From NCBI GenBank assembly GCA_050014595.1, contig JBEKDA010000008.1, positions 1-64,000 on the forward strand: a stretch of DNA of 64,000 nucleotides, given 5' to 3'. Shown piece by piece: positions 49,614 through 58,063 of the stretch. The notes beneath the pieces were generated by a model. That model did not search any database. It was not told the DNA's origin and was given only the letters and a program-made list of their open reading frames with translations. Source of the DNA: PALSA-129 sp050014595 (GTDB lineage Bacteria > Acidobacteriota > Terriglobia > Bryobacterales > Bryobacteraceae). Position 1 is the first letter of the stretch, and the number at the start of each line of letters is the position of its first letter. The position numbers and the translations under genes were made by a program.

Positions 49614-49978
49614 CCAAAACATAGGGATCAGGATAGGAACGATTTCGCGCTATGAAGTGCATCCCTGGGAATGTGGCTGCATTCCAGGGAGTGTTTGGGG
49701 CCAACTTCCGAGTGGGCGACGATGCGCCCTGAACGTTGTCGAACTGTCGAACCTCTGATGCGATTGCATCCGGAGCGCGATCGGAAAGCCTTCAAGAAGG
49801 GCCTTGGTCTTATCCAGTGCACCGCGTTGGTCACGAATCTCATCCTCGTTGAGAATGGCGCGGCCCCAGAAGGGCAGGCCGCCTTGGAGCCGCTGCGACG
49901 TGGTGACCAGCTTACCGAGTGCTGGCAGACGCGGCCCCGGTTTGGGTGACTGGACGGTGGTATTCTGCGGTTTACTCT

Positions 49979-50827
49979 ATGGGCCATGGCGATCACTGGC
50001 GCTGCATTTTTCCAGATCTGGAGAACGGCATAGGGCACGCCCTAGGATGGGTGTCTCGGGGACCCGTCGTGGGACAACGGGAATACCCGTCGTTGCCGGT
50101 TCCCGGCGGGGATGCGGGCGCCACGGTGAGCGTCATCGCGTGGCCGACGGCCGGTCTCCGTGCGACGTTCGTCGTTGTTCGGGGGCAGCGGGGTGAACGA
50201 GCATACCTGCACACTTCGTTCCCGTCGGCTGGTTCAGGATGCATACACAAGGTGCGCATCGACTCCGTTCACGAGGTGAGCTGTGGGCTGGAAGCGCGGA
50301 TCTCGGGAGTACTGGGTGATGCGGCGGTGACCTTTTTCGATCCGCTCTACTGCCTGAACCGTGATCGATATCGCCCCGGAGCAATCGTTGACGTGGAACT
50401 GGCAGGCATTGCCTATTCCCTGAGGATTGTGCCAGTCGGGACCACACTGCAATCCGCAGTTGGCGATGTGCCGATGGCCGGGGCGGCCGTCCTGTTGTCG
50501 GCGCGTAAACACGGCCCCGAACCGACAAGCAGCACTTTCGGCGACGAGCAAGCGTTCGGAGTAGCTTACATCCAGCAGCCGGATTCGTTTCCGCTGCCGG
50601 ATGATTATCAGTTCTGCGCGCCGGTGAATGGCGTCGAGGAATCTGAGATTGACGCGATCCCGGTCTGGAAGTTTCGAGGTACGGTGATGCGCGTCCACGA
50701 CGGCCGCCAAAACGTCGACATCGACATCTATGCTACGCGCGAGGGCATGCCGGACGCTGCTGCGCCAGTGCCAGGAGATGAGATTTCCGGGACACTATGG
50801 CTTCAGGGGACCCTGCCACCTCGGTGA
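49979..50827 (+). CDS. Hypothetical protein
   Basis: About 282 aa from ATG 49979 (a start at 49919 is possible). No membrane segment. The end reads WKFRGTVMRVHDGRQNVDID then EISGTLWLQGTLPPR, a beta-rich module of the OB-like kind. I recognise no family. The 365-base gap before it has only weak frames without ribosome sites. Confidence 0.55.
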   Translation: MGHGDHWRCIFPDLENGIGHALGWVSRGPVVGQREYPSLPVPGGDAGATVSVIAWPTAGLRATFVVVRGQRGERAYLHTSFPSAGSGCIHKVRIDSVHEVSCGLEARISGVLGDAAVTFFDPLYCLNRDRYRPGAIVDVELAGIAYSLRIVPVGTTLQSAVGDVPMAGAAVLLSARKHGPEPTSSTFGDEQAFGVAYIQQPDSFPLPDDYQFCAPVNGVEESEIDAIPVWKFRGTVMRVHDGRQNVDIDIYATREGMPDAAAPVPGDEISGTLWLQGTLPPR

Positions 50828-50857
50828 CCCCCGCCGATGATCGCGTCGGCTGGCCCA

Positions 50858-51844
50858 CTACTGGGGCTTTTGCTCTTCCTGCCTGGCCATTTCGTCGAAC
50901 ATTTCGTCCACCGTCTTCCTGCCGAGCACCGCGTCGGCCATATTCCTGTGGGCTTTCACGCTGAAAATGGGCTCGCACAACATGTCGCGTTTGACGTCTG
51001 CATAGTCCGCACGGTCGCGCGGAACGATACGGTCAAACTCTTCTTCGAAGCCAGCCCAGCCGCGTTTCATGAATGCATCGAAGATTCGGGAGTAGTTTTC
51101 CGACCCCACAGTCTTGGGTCCCGGTATCGATGGCAGATCCTCGACCAACGCCAGCAGCCGGGTTGTCAGGGGATCGGTGGGAGGATTCACGAACGAGTGG
51201 AGAAACCAGGGGATCTCTTCCTTTTCCGCCGCCCGCTTTCGCCGCAGATCCTCGATGTAGCCGAGTTCATTGTGGGCGGTCTCGCTGTCCGGCTCCAACT
51301 CCAGCGACCGGCGTAACGCGTCCTCCGCTTCGTCCAGGCGGTCAAGGTCGACAAGCTGGACGCCCTGGCCGCGCAGTGCTCGGGCGATCTGTGACGGCGG
51401 CGCCCAGTCCCGAACAGAGGCCGCACGGACGTAGCAGTCGAACGCCTCCTGGTGCCGTTTCAGCCGGCCCAGCAAATACCCCTTCTCATTCCACAACTCG
51501 GGATGGTCCGGCTCGAGTTCGACGCCGCAATCGATGCAGAAGAGCGCATTCTCAAACCGCCCATCCTTGCTCGCCACGACGGCCAGTTGATACCAGGCCC
51601 TGGAGTACGAACCGTCCACCCAGAAGATCGACTTGGTCAATCGCTTCAACTCAATCTCACGGTGGCTGTGGGCGAGGAACTCCTCCTGGTTCCAAAAGGC
51701 GATGGTCAGAGACCGGTCATCCTCCCGCCTGGGAGTCCAGCCGGTGGGCATGTCATGGATCGCCGCTTCCAGCAGCGCCCGCGCGTCGGCATGACAGCCG
51801 TCAACAATCAACTTGTCCGCGCGCCGGTTGAAACTCGACTCCAT
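50858..51844 (-). CDS. TPR-repeat protein
   Basis: About 328 aa from ATG 51844; further upstream codons lack homology. Two to three TPR units are visible (SRAWYQLAVVASKDGRFENA, HPELWNEKGYLLGRLKRHQE, RLDEAEDALRRSLELEPDSE), followed by a helical C-terminal domain (RIFDAFMKRGWAGFEEEFDR, NMADAVLGRKTVDEMF). Role in protein-protein contact; no partner is obvious. Confidence 0.75.
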   Translation of the reverse strand: MESSFNRRADKLIVDGCHADARALLEAAIHDMPTGWTPRREDDRSLTIAFWNQEEFLAHSHREIELKRLTKSIFWVDGSYSRAWYQLAVVASKDGRFENALFCIDCGVELEPDHPELWNEKGYLLGRLKRHQEAFDCYVRAASVRDWAPPSQIARALRGQGVQLVDLDRLDEAEDALRRSLELEPDSETAHNELGYIEDLRRKRAAEKEEIPWFLHSFVNPPTDPLTTRLLALVEDLPSIPGPKTVGSENYSRIFDAFMKRGWAGFEEEFDRIVPRDRADYADVKRDMLCEPIFSVKAHRNMADAVLGRKTVDEMFDEMARQEEQKPQ

Positions 51845-51941
51845 GACAGCGATTATCGCGCACGGCGCAGATTGCGGCGTCACGTGAGAGCGGACGCGAG
51901 CGAAAAGCGTCGAGAATGGTATTACTGCAGGGAGTGGCATC

Positions 51942-52436
51942 ATGATTGAAATCGCGCATGGCAACATTCTGGAAGCCCACGCCGAAGCACTGGTGAACAC
52001 CGTGAACTGCGTCGGCGTTATGGGAAGAGGCTTGGCGCTTCAGTTCAAGCAAGCGTTTCCGGCGAACTTCAAGGCTTATGAGACCGCGTGCCGGGCGCGT
52101 GAGGTTGTGCCGGGAAGCATGTTCACCTTCGACAATGGCGAGCTCATCAAGCCCCGATACATCATCAACTTCCCGACCAAGCGGCACTGGCGCGACAGGT
52201 CGCGAATCGAGGATATTCAGTCCGGGCTGAAAGCGCTTATCGACAATGTCCACCGACTGGGAATCCGCTCGGTTGCCCTACCGCCGCTTGGATGCGGACT
52301 TGGTGGACTGAATTGGCGCGACGTCCGGCCGATGATCGAGAACTCGTTCTCCGAATTGTCCGACGTGCGCGTGCTGCTCTTTCAGCCGTTCGGGGCACCG
52401 GATATCAGGATTGAAGGTGGTTTGAAAGTCGTTTGA
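51942..52436 (+). CDS. Macrodomain protein, DarG N-terminal type
   Basis: A 164 aa ADP-ribose-binding macrodomain: IAHGNILEAHAEALVNTVNC, VMGRGLALQFKQAFPANFKA, and PPLGCGLGGLNWRDV are characteristic of the DarG antitoxin macrodomain, which removes ADP-ribose from thymidine put there by DarT. DarG is usually about 350 aa with a second, DarT-binding domain; that half and the darT gene are missing. Either an orphan immunity factor or a general hydrolase. The prophage begins about 250 bases downstream. Confidence 0.8.
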   Translation: MIEIAHGNILEAHAEALVNTVNCVGVMGRGLALQFKQAFPANFKAYETACRAREVVPGSMFTFDNGELIKPRYIINFPTKRHWRDRSRIEDIQSGLKALIDNVHRLGIRSVALPPLGCGLGGLNWRDVRPMIENSFSELSDVRVLLFQPFGAPDIRIEGGLKVV

Positions 52437-52568
52437 GCTTGGCCCCCCGCGTTGGACGGGGCCGTCAACAAACGCAACCTGTCAAGCGGAGAAACCGGAG
52501 AGTTCGCAAGCGAAAACTCGGGGGGCGGGCTGAACCCTGGGGGTTGAGCGCGCACCCCCGCGAAGCCG

Positions 52569-52586
52569 CCTCTCCAACCGGAGAGG
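52569..52586. repeat. Hairpin CCTCTCC-AACC-GGAGAGG
   Basis: A perfect 7-bp stem in the non-coding gap between the macrodomain gene and the prophage junction. It has no T-run; it could be a terminator of a rho-dependent kind or a repeat. Confidence 0.45.
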
Positions 52587-52686
52587 TTGGCTCCCGCAAA
52601 TACCTTTGAATTGTTTGGGATAACGGACGTGCCGCTAAGGGCTGCTGTCAAGCCGGACAGGGAAGCAAGTTTATAGCCAAAATGGA

Positions 52687-52714
52687 TGGCTCCCCGGCAT
52701 GGATTCGAACCACA
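52687..52714 (-). other. Displaced 3' tRNA (Asn-like) fragment: prophage attachment junction
   Basis: Read on the minus strand, 52714-52687 gives a T-arm (TGTGG-TTCGAAT-CCATG), acceptor CCGGGGA, discriminator G and encoded CCA. The corresponding 5' acceptor and anticodon arm are absent. Tyrosine-recombinase phages insert at tRNA 3' ends and leave such a displaced fragment at one junction. The acceptor suits tRNA-Asn. Everything to the right is phage-like, so this is the attachment core, about 28 bases. Confidence 0.75.
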
Positions 52715-53049
52715 ATAAACTCGATTCTTGAAAAGTCAGTAACTTGCTGACTCTGCAAGCTTCACAATATCCAGAATCTCATGTAAAGGAGGACACTCTT
52801 ACAACACTTTTACACGAGAGCTTCAGCGCGGCGCGCATTGCTCTGTGATAGACGTTTAAACCTTCCAAGAGATCCATGCACTCCTCGCAGATGAGCGCAG
52901 GTGTTCCTCCACGGGAGCCGCTTCATCCTCTCCGATCCTACCTAACGAGTAGCGCTCAAGCAACTCCTCATCGACGTGGTTCACGTTATCCATGGGCCTG
53001 TCCTTTTCGGATCTTCCCATCCTCATTTTACATAAATTTTGGGGCGGCT

Positions 53050-53090
53050 GGATCTTTCAGGGCGGGTCTTGTGGCTCGCTGCCTATACTT
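53050..53090 (+). promoter_or_regulatory. Phage promoter-like element, copy 1
   Basis: GGATCTTTCAGGGCG is followed, 23 bases after TTTCAG, by TATACTT. The same two blocks with identical spacing occur at 58016-58056. It stands 53 bases before the first phage gene. From 52715 to 53049 I see no gene. Confidence 0.55.
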
Positions 53091-53142
53091 CAATCGTGCC
53101 GGTGAAATAACCAAACGCCTGGCACGCAAAACCCTTTTCCCA

Positions 53143-53331
53143 ATGAACACCGAAAACCATAAAGCCCGAAGTGCCGTGATCGAGCGCGGGCGCGATCCGC
53201 AAACCGGCTCCGAAGTGAAGCTCACGAAGACGGCACAGGTACGGATGTGCGGGAACTCCGTATCGCCTCCGCCGGCTGAGGCTCTGGTACGTGCGCAGTT
53301 CGGACTCACAAGAGCGGCGGTGGCGGCGTGA
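53143..53331 (+). pseudogene. C-terminal remnant of DNA methyltransferase
   Basis: A 62 aa frame whose second half reads KLTKTAQVRMCGNSVSPPPA then EALVRAQFGL, the standard last segment of C5-cytosine (Dcm-type) methyltransferases (KTAQYRMVGNSVCPPLAEALV). The SAM and catalytic motifs are missing. It overlaps the SprT gene by four bases (GTGA), so it is translated in the operon, perhaps as a separate small protein. Confidence 0.6.
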
Positions 53332-53909
53332 CACGGGAGGAGTGGCTCAACACGTTGGCGGAGAGTCTACGGCCGTTGTTCGATGCCGTGGGCGCCACAG
53401 TGCCGGACCTGGTACGGGTGAGCGTAGGATGGCCGTCGCGCTCGGGATTGTCGCTCAAGAAGCGGACCATCGGGCAGTGCTGGAGTCCGAAGTGTAGCGC
53501 GGACCATGCGACGGAGATCTTCATCAGTCCGTTTCTGGGAGACGGCGGACAGGTCGCGGAGACGTTGCTCCACGAGATGATCCACGCGGCGGTGGGGACG
53601 GAGTGCGGGCATAAGGGCGCATTCGTGGAGACGGCAAAGAAGCTCGGTTTCACGGCTCCCTGGAAAAGCACTCCGGCGACTCCGGACCTGAAGGGCAGAC
53701 TTCAACTGCTATTGCCGGGGGATTATCCGCACGGCCAGCTTGAGCCTCTGATGGGGGGAATCAAAAAGCAGACTACCCGGCTGGTGAAGGTGTCGTGTCC
53801 GGGATGTGGGTACACGCTGCGCACTACGCGCAAGTGGATCGATGAGCGAGGAACGCCAATCTGTCCATGCAACTCGAAGCCGATGGAAGCGGAGGCGGCT
53901 CAGGTTTGA
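53328..53909 (+). CDS. Phage SprT-like zinc metalloprotease
   Basis: A 193 aa protein with GTG start. The SprT motif is H82-E83-x2-H86 in LLHEMIHAAVGTECGHKGAF, the third ligand is the later His, and a C-terminal zinc ribbon is CPGCGYTL then CPCN. Cellular SprT/Spartan proteins cleave DNA-crosslinked proteins; phage versions are known but less studied. It is the second gene of the rightward operon. Confidence 0.85.
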   Translation: MTREEWLNTLAESLRPLFDAVGATVPDLVRVSVGWPSRSGLSLKKRTIGQCWSPKCSADHATEIFISPFLGDGGQVAETLLHEMIHAAVGTECGHKGAFVETAKKLGFTAPWKSTPATPDLKGRLQLLLPGDYPHGQLEPLMGGIKKQTTRLVKVSCPGCGYTLRTTRKWIDERGTPICPCNSKPMEAEAAQV

Positions 53910-54059
53910 GGAGGTGGGCTATGCGCGGGGAACGCCGGCAGATGTAGCGGATGGTTGACGGCGAAAGCCCGCTGGACTGCTGGAAGTGGCGGGGGATGTA
54001 CCGACGAAACAGCGCGGGGCCGGGACAGCCTGGCTCCGCAATGAAAAAGGAGCGAAGAG

Positions 54060-54188
54060 GTGGGACAACCGGGACCGGAAGTAACGAAACGGAGTGATGG
54101 GCAGTGGTGGAAGTGGGACGGCTACAGGTGGTCGGGTCCGTTCGCCACGGCCGACGAAGCACGGAGGGAAAATGCGACGCGTCAATAA
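54060..54188 (+). CDS. Phage micro-protein, WW-like motif
   Basis: A 42-codon frame starting at GTG 54060, seven bases after AAGGAG, reads QPGPEVTKRSDGQWWKWDGY then RWSGPFATADEAR. It overlaps the next gene by 17 bases in another frame. Tryptophan-rich G-x-W-x-W-D-G-x-x-W motifs are typical of short phage proteins, so I consider it real. Upstream 53910-54059 has only weak frames. Confidence 0.5.
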   Translation: MGQPGPEVTKRSDGQWWKWDGYRWSGPFATADEARRENATRQ

Positions 54189-54528
54189 AACCATTCTGCT
54201 CGGGATCGCCAGAATCAAGCGCTGGTGGAACGGGACGCCTGTCCAGGTCCGGAAGGCGCACGCATACTCCATCCATGGATGGACGCGCGATGAAAACGGC
54301 ATTTATCGCAACGGGGCCACGTTTCCGGAGTCGGATTCGGTGATCTTCCGGGATGGCCGGAGCTGGATCAGACAGTACCGCGCGGCGGGGTTCGATGTAT
54401 TCACGAACCCGGAGGAATATCCAAACCTACATGCGGCCATCCGGCGAGAACGGTCGGAGACCACGGACGGTCGAATCTACCTGGTGGCCGCCGATCCGGA
54501 GACTCCACTCCTGGACCAAGGCGAGTGA
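54172..54528 (+). CDS. Phage hypothetical protein
   Basis: A 118 aa protein from ATG 54172 (GGAGGG upstream). Basic N-terminus (RRVNKTILLGIARIKRWWNG), mixed alpha/beta body with HGWTRDENGIYRNGATFP. No family recognised. Its TGA overlaps the ATG of the helicase-methyltransferase (TGATG). Confidence 0.6.
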   Translation: MRRVNKTILLGIARIKRWWNGTPVQVRKAHAYSIHGWTRDENGIYRNGATFPESDSVIFRDGRSWIRQYRAAGFDVFTNPEEYPNLHAAIRRERSETTDGRIYLVAADPETPLLDQGE

Positions 54529-57116
54529 TGAAGAGCTACCGCGAATTCCTGGAATCGAAGTCGGTCATCGCTGTCGAACGAGGATACGACGGACCGGTGA
54601 CGTTGAATCCGGACCTCAAGCCGCACGCTCGCGATATCGCGGCTTGGATGATTCGCGGTGGCGCGCGGGCTTGCTTCGCGAGCTTTGGTCTGCATAAGAC
54701 CTCGATTCAACTTCAGGTGTGCGAATCGCTGCTGGACGTGTTTCCGGGAAACTCCGCGCTGATCGTGTGTCCGCTCGGCGTCCGCCGGGAATTCAAAAAA
54801 GAGCAGGTGGCGCGCGGATTTCGGCGGGCTCCGGTGTACGTCGCCACCAATGAAGACTACGAGCGGTTGCGCGCTGCGGGAAATGAACTGTTCCTGACGA
54901 ATTACGAGAGGGTCCGTGACGGCGCGCTTGACCCTAACCGTTTCCACATCTGCTCGCTCGATGAAGCGGCCGTTCTACGGTCCTTCGGATCGAAGACCTA
55001 CCAGACGTTCCTACCGTTGTTCGACAGGGTGAAGTTTAAGTTCGTGGCGACGGCAACGCCTTCGCCGAACCGATACAAAGAGCTGATTCACTACGCCGGG
55101 TTCCTTGGCGTGATGGACACCGGGCAGGCTTTGACGCGGTTCTTTAAGCGGGACTCTTCGCAGGCGGGGAACCTGCAATTGCATCCGCATAAGGAGCGGG
55201 AGTTCTGGATCTGGGTGAGCACCTGGGCTACGTTCCTGACGAAGCCTTCCGACATGGGGTACTCCGATGAAGGGTACATCCTACCGCCGCTGAACATTCA
55301 TCGTCACCGATTGCCGGTTGACCACACGTCCGCCGGCTACGATTCCTGGGGACAGGGGCGGCTACTGCGCAACGCGGCGGTGAGCCTGAGCGCGGCGGCC
55401 GGCGAGAAGAGGGACAGCCTCACGGCGCGCGTCCGGCGGTGCAAAGAGATCATCGAGGGGGCGCCGGACCGGAGTTGGATTATCTGGTGCGAGCTGGAGG
55501 ATGAGCGCCGGGCGGTGGAACAGGCGCTGCCGGGCGTGCGGTGTATCTGGGGAAGCCAAGACATCGAGCATAGGGAGGCTATTGTCGAGCGGTTCGCCGA
55601 GGGCGAATTGAAGCTCTTTGGCACGAAGCCGAGCTTGAGCGGGTCCGGCTCAAACTTCCAGGAGCACTGCTATTCGAACATCTTCCTCGGGCTCGGGTAC
55701 AAGTTCGCCGATTTCATTCAGTCGATTCACCGGACCCAGCGGTTCGGCCAGGTGCATCCGGTGGATGTCCACCTGATCTACACGGAATCGGAAGATCCGG
55801 TCCACGATGCGCTGATGGCGAAGTGGAAGCAACACGATGAACTGCACGCCACGATGGCGGGGATTATCAAGGAGTTCGGGTTGAATCAAGCGAAGGCCAA
55901 TACGGAGATGCACCGCTCGATTGGGATCGAACGGCGGGAAGAGAAGGGCGAACTGTTCACGGCCGCCAACAATGACAACGTGCTGGAACTTCAGCGGATG
56001 GCGGACGGATCGGCGGACCTGGTTGTCACATCGTGGCCCTTCAGCGACCATTACGAGTACACCGAATCGTACAACGACTTCGGCCATAACGACGGGGACA
56101 AGGGATTCTTTGAACAGATGGAGTACCTCACGCCGGAGGTGATGCGCGTACTGGCGCCGGGGCGGATGTACTGCGTTCACGCGAAGGATCGCATCGTCTA
56201 CGGCACGGTGAGCGGCGACGGGATGTACACGGTGAACCCGTTCAGCGATAAGTGCGTGGAACACCTCCGCCGGCACGGCTTCCGGTATTGCGGGCGCATC
56301 ACGGTGGTAACGGACGTGGTTCGAGAGAACAACCAAACTTACCGCCTGGGATGGACCGAGAATTCCAAAGACGGGACCAAGATGGGCGTGGGTTCGCCGG
56401 AATACGTGCTCCTATTCCGTAAGCTGCCAACGGACCGAGCGAACGCTTACGCGGATAGCCCCGTGCCGCACGAAAAGCCGCGCTGTGTGGGTCCGGACGG
56501 CGAGCCGATACCTTTCGACGCCGGGGCGCCGATGATCGCAGGGACGGGCTACAGTCGCTCGCGATGGCAGCTTGACGCGCACTCCTTTTGGCGCTCGAAC
56601 GGGAACCGGTTTCTACGGCCGGAGGAAATCGCCGGGATTCCGATGGATCAGCTCCGCGCGGCGTGGCACCGCTACAGCCGGGAGAAGGTCTACGACTTCG
56701 CCGAGCACGTGGACATTGCCGAGCAGATGGAAATGCGCGGGATTCTGCCGAGCAGTTTCATGGCATTGGACCCGCCGAATCCCGGAGCGCCGAACGTCTG
56801 GGATGACGTTATCCGCATGAAGACGCTGAATAGCCAGCAGGCGCGCAAGGGATGGGAGATGCACGTGTGTCCGCTCCAACTGGACATCGTGGAGCGCTTG
56901 ATTGAGCGGTATTCCTCGCCTGGCGATCTGGTGATGGACCCGTTCGGCGGGATCGGGACGGTGGCGTACTGTGCGGTGCTCGCGGGCCGGCGCGGATACA
57001 CGGTGGAGTTGAACGCGGGGTATTGGAGCGATTCGGTGGCATACTGCCGGGCGGCGGAACAGAAGGTGAGCGCTCCGACGTTGTTCGATTTGATAGGTGC
57101 GGAGGATGCGGCGTAG
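54528..57116 (+). CDS. Phage SNF2-like helicase fused to DNA methyltransferase
   Basis: 862 aa. Residues 1-460 form a superfamily-2 ATPase: motif I FGLHKTSIQ with K57, motif II LDEAAV (D145), TATPSPNRYKE, and motif VI IQSIHRTQRFGQVHP. Residues 470-862 form an N6/N4-type methyltransferase in permuted order: motif IV TSWPFSDHYEYTESYNDFGH (residue 502), then motif I DPFGGIGTVAYCAVLAGRRG (D804). The SWPF at motif IV replaces the usual D/S-P-P-Y/F. Similar fusions occur in phages. It may modify phage DNA while tracking on it. The gene overlaps the preceding stop. Confidence 0.85.
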   Translation: MKSYREFLESKSVIAVERGYDGPVTLNPDLKPHARDIAAWMIRGGARACFASFGLHKTSIQLQVCESLLDVFPGNSALIVCPLGVRREFKKEQVARGFRRAPVYVATNEDYERLRAAGNELFLTNYERVRDGALDPNRFHICSLDEAAVLRSFGSKTYQTFLPLFDRVKFKFVATATPSPNRYKELIHYAGFLGVMDTGQALTRFFKRDSSQAGNLQLHPHKEREFWIWVSTWATFLTKPSDMGYSDEGYILPPLNIHRHRLPVDHTSAGYDSWGQGRLLRNAAVSLSAAAGEKRDSLTARVRRCKEIIEGAPDRSWIIWCELEDERRAVEQALPGVRCIWGSQDIEHREAIVERFAEGELKLFGTKPSLSGSGSNFQEHCYSNIFLGLGYKFADFIQSIHRTQRFGQVHPVDVHLIYTESEDPVHDALMAKWKQHDELHATMAGIIKEFGLNQAKANTEMHRSIGIERREEKGELFTAANNDNVLELQRMADGSADLVVTSWPFSDHYEYTESYNDFGHNDGDKGFFEQMEYLTPEVMRVLAPGRMYCVHAKDRIVYGTVSGDGMYTVNPFSDKCVEHLRRHGFRYCGRITVVTDVVRENNQTYRLGWTENSKDGTKMGVGSPEYVLLFRKLPTDRANAYADSPVPHEKPRCVGPDGEPIPFDAGAPMIAGTGYSRSRWQLDAHSFWRSNGNRFLRPEEIAGIPMDQLRAAWHRYSREKVYDFAEHVDIAEQMEMRGILPSSFMALDPPNPGAPNVWDDVIRMKTLNSQQARKGWEMHVCPLQLDIVERLIERYSSPGDLVMDPFGGIGTVAYCAVLAGRRGYTVELNAGYWSDSVAYCRAAEQKVSAPTLFDLIGAEDAA

Positions 57117-57200
57117 AAGCGCCACGATGGTGAGACGTTTCTTTTAGGAGCGGGTGGATCGTCATCCGACGCAAGACAAGATCCGATGGGAGGTGGAAGT

Positions 57201-57740
57201 TTGACAAGGGAGCAAGTCTACAAACGAATCGATGGGGAAAGGGAATACCATGACAGGAAGTGGCCGGGCCATGGGCACCACGTTGCCGCCTACCTGACGT
57301 ACATGCACTATTACCTTCAGGCCATGATCTCATCGGCCACGCTGTGTGAAGAGTGCGAATTGGGATACATCCAGGGAGCGCGCGGGGGGATGCGTAAATT
57401 CGCCTCTTTGGCCGTGGCGTGCATGGAGGAAAACGGAATCAGCTACCGCAATGGCCAGGTCACGCGGGTATTCAACGGTGTGAGGTTGGAGCGTGCCAGC
57501 GTCTATGCGGCCATCGACGCCGAGCGTGAATGTCAGGAAAGTGGCAGCGGGGGACGGTTTACCGCACTACGCCGGGCGCATGAGTTCGGCGAGTTACTGA
57601 CGATGCTCCGGCATTACATGCGGCTGGCCGATGCCGCCTGGAGTGGAATCCCCGGCTCCGATGCTGCGCTGGATGTGGTGCGCAAGCTGGCGGCAATCGC
57701 CGTGCGGGCGATGGAACTCTACGGGGCGCCGGAGAGATGA
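57201..57740 (+). CDS. Phage MazG-like protein, internal duplication
   Basis: About 179 aa from TTG 57201, seven bases after GGGAGG. Two homologous halves are visible: REQVYKRIDGEREYHDRKWP...HYYLQAMISS...CMEENGI and RASVYAAIDAERECQESG...LLTMLRHYMRLADAAW...AMELYGAP. Each has the helical pattern of phage dATP/dGTP diphosphohydrolase-like (MazG-related) proteins, in which the second half is more degenerate in its acidic residues. It may trim the nucleotide pool. Confidence 0.65.
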   Translation: MTREQVYKRIDGEREYHDRKWPGHGHHVAAYLTYMHYYLQAMISSATLCEECELGYIQGARGGMRKFASLAVACMEENGISYRNGQVTRVFNGVRLERASVYAAIDAERECQESGSGGRFTALRRAHEFGELLTMLRHYMRLADAAWSGIPGSDAALDVVRKLAAIAVRAMELYGAPER

Positions 57741-58015
57741 CGCGCGTAGTAAACCGCAGGCGAGAGGCGTTCGAGGTGTACATCGGGCGGCCGTCTCCGT
57801 ACGGGAATCCTTTCAGCCACATGGCGGGAACGCTGGCGAAGTTCAAGGTGGCGAACCGGGCGGAGGCGATAGCCAGGTTCCGGGAGTGGTTTCTCTCTCA
57901 ACCGGAGTTGGTGGCGCGTGCTCGGCGGGAACTCCGCGGGAAGGTGCTCGGCTGCTGGTGTAAGCCGGCCGCCTGCCACGGGGACGTGATCGCGGAGATA
58001 ATCGACTCCGAATAG
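57737..58015 (+). CDS. DUF4326 protein
   Basis: A 92 aa protein whose ATG overlaps the previous stop by four bases (ATGA). VVNRRREAFEVYIGRPSPYG then NPFS, REWFLSQPEL and GKVLGCWCKPAACHGDVIAE are the conserved parts of DUF4326, common in phages. The C-W-C...C-H pattern may bind zinc. Function unknown. Confidence 0.9.
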   Translation: MTRVVNRRREAFEVYIGRPSPYGNPFSHMAGTLAKFKVANRAEAIARFREWFLSQPELVARARRELRGKVLGCWCKPAACHGDVIAEIIDSE

Positions 58016-58056
58016 GGATCTTTCAGGGCGAGACTGGCTAGTCGATACCTATACTT
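58016..58056 (+). promoter_or_regulatory. Phage promoter-like element, copy 2
   Basis: GGATCTTTCAGGGCG (58016-58030) and TATACTT (58050-58056) with the same 23-base distance from TTTCAG to TATACT as at 53050. It precedes the split sigma region. Confidence 0.55.
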
Positions 58057-58063
58057 GCGGTAG

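Noticed and set aside
49671..49949. 92-codon plus-strand frame before the hypothetical gene
   Set aside because: No ribosome site, no recognisable fold, and an equal-length frame on the other strand.
52382..52651. 89-codon minus-strand frame near the prophage junction
   Set aside because: Runs through hairpins and the end of the macrodomain gene, with no ribosome site or motif.
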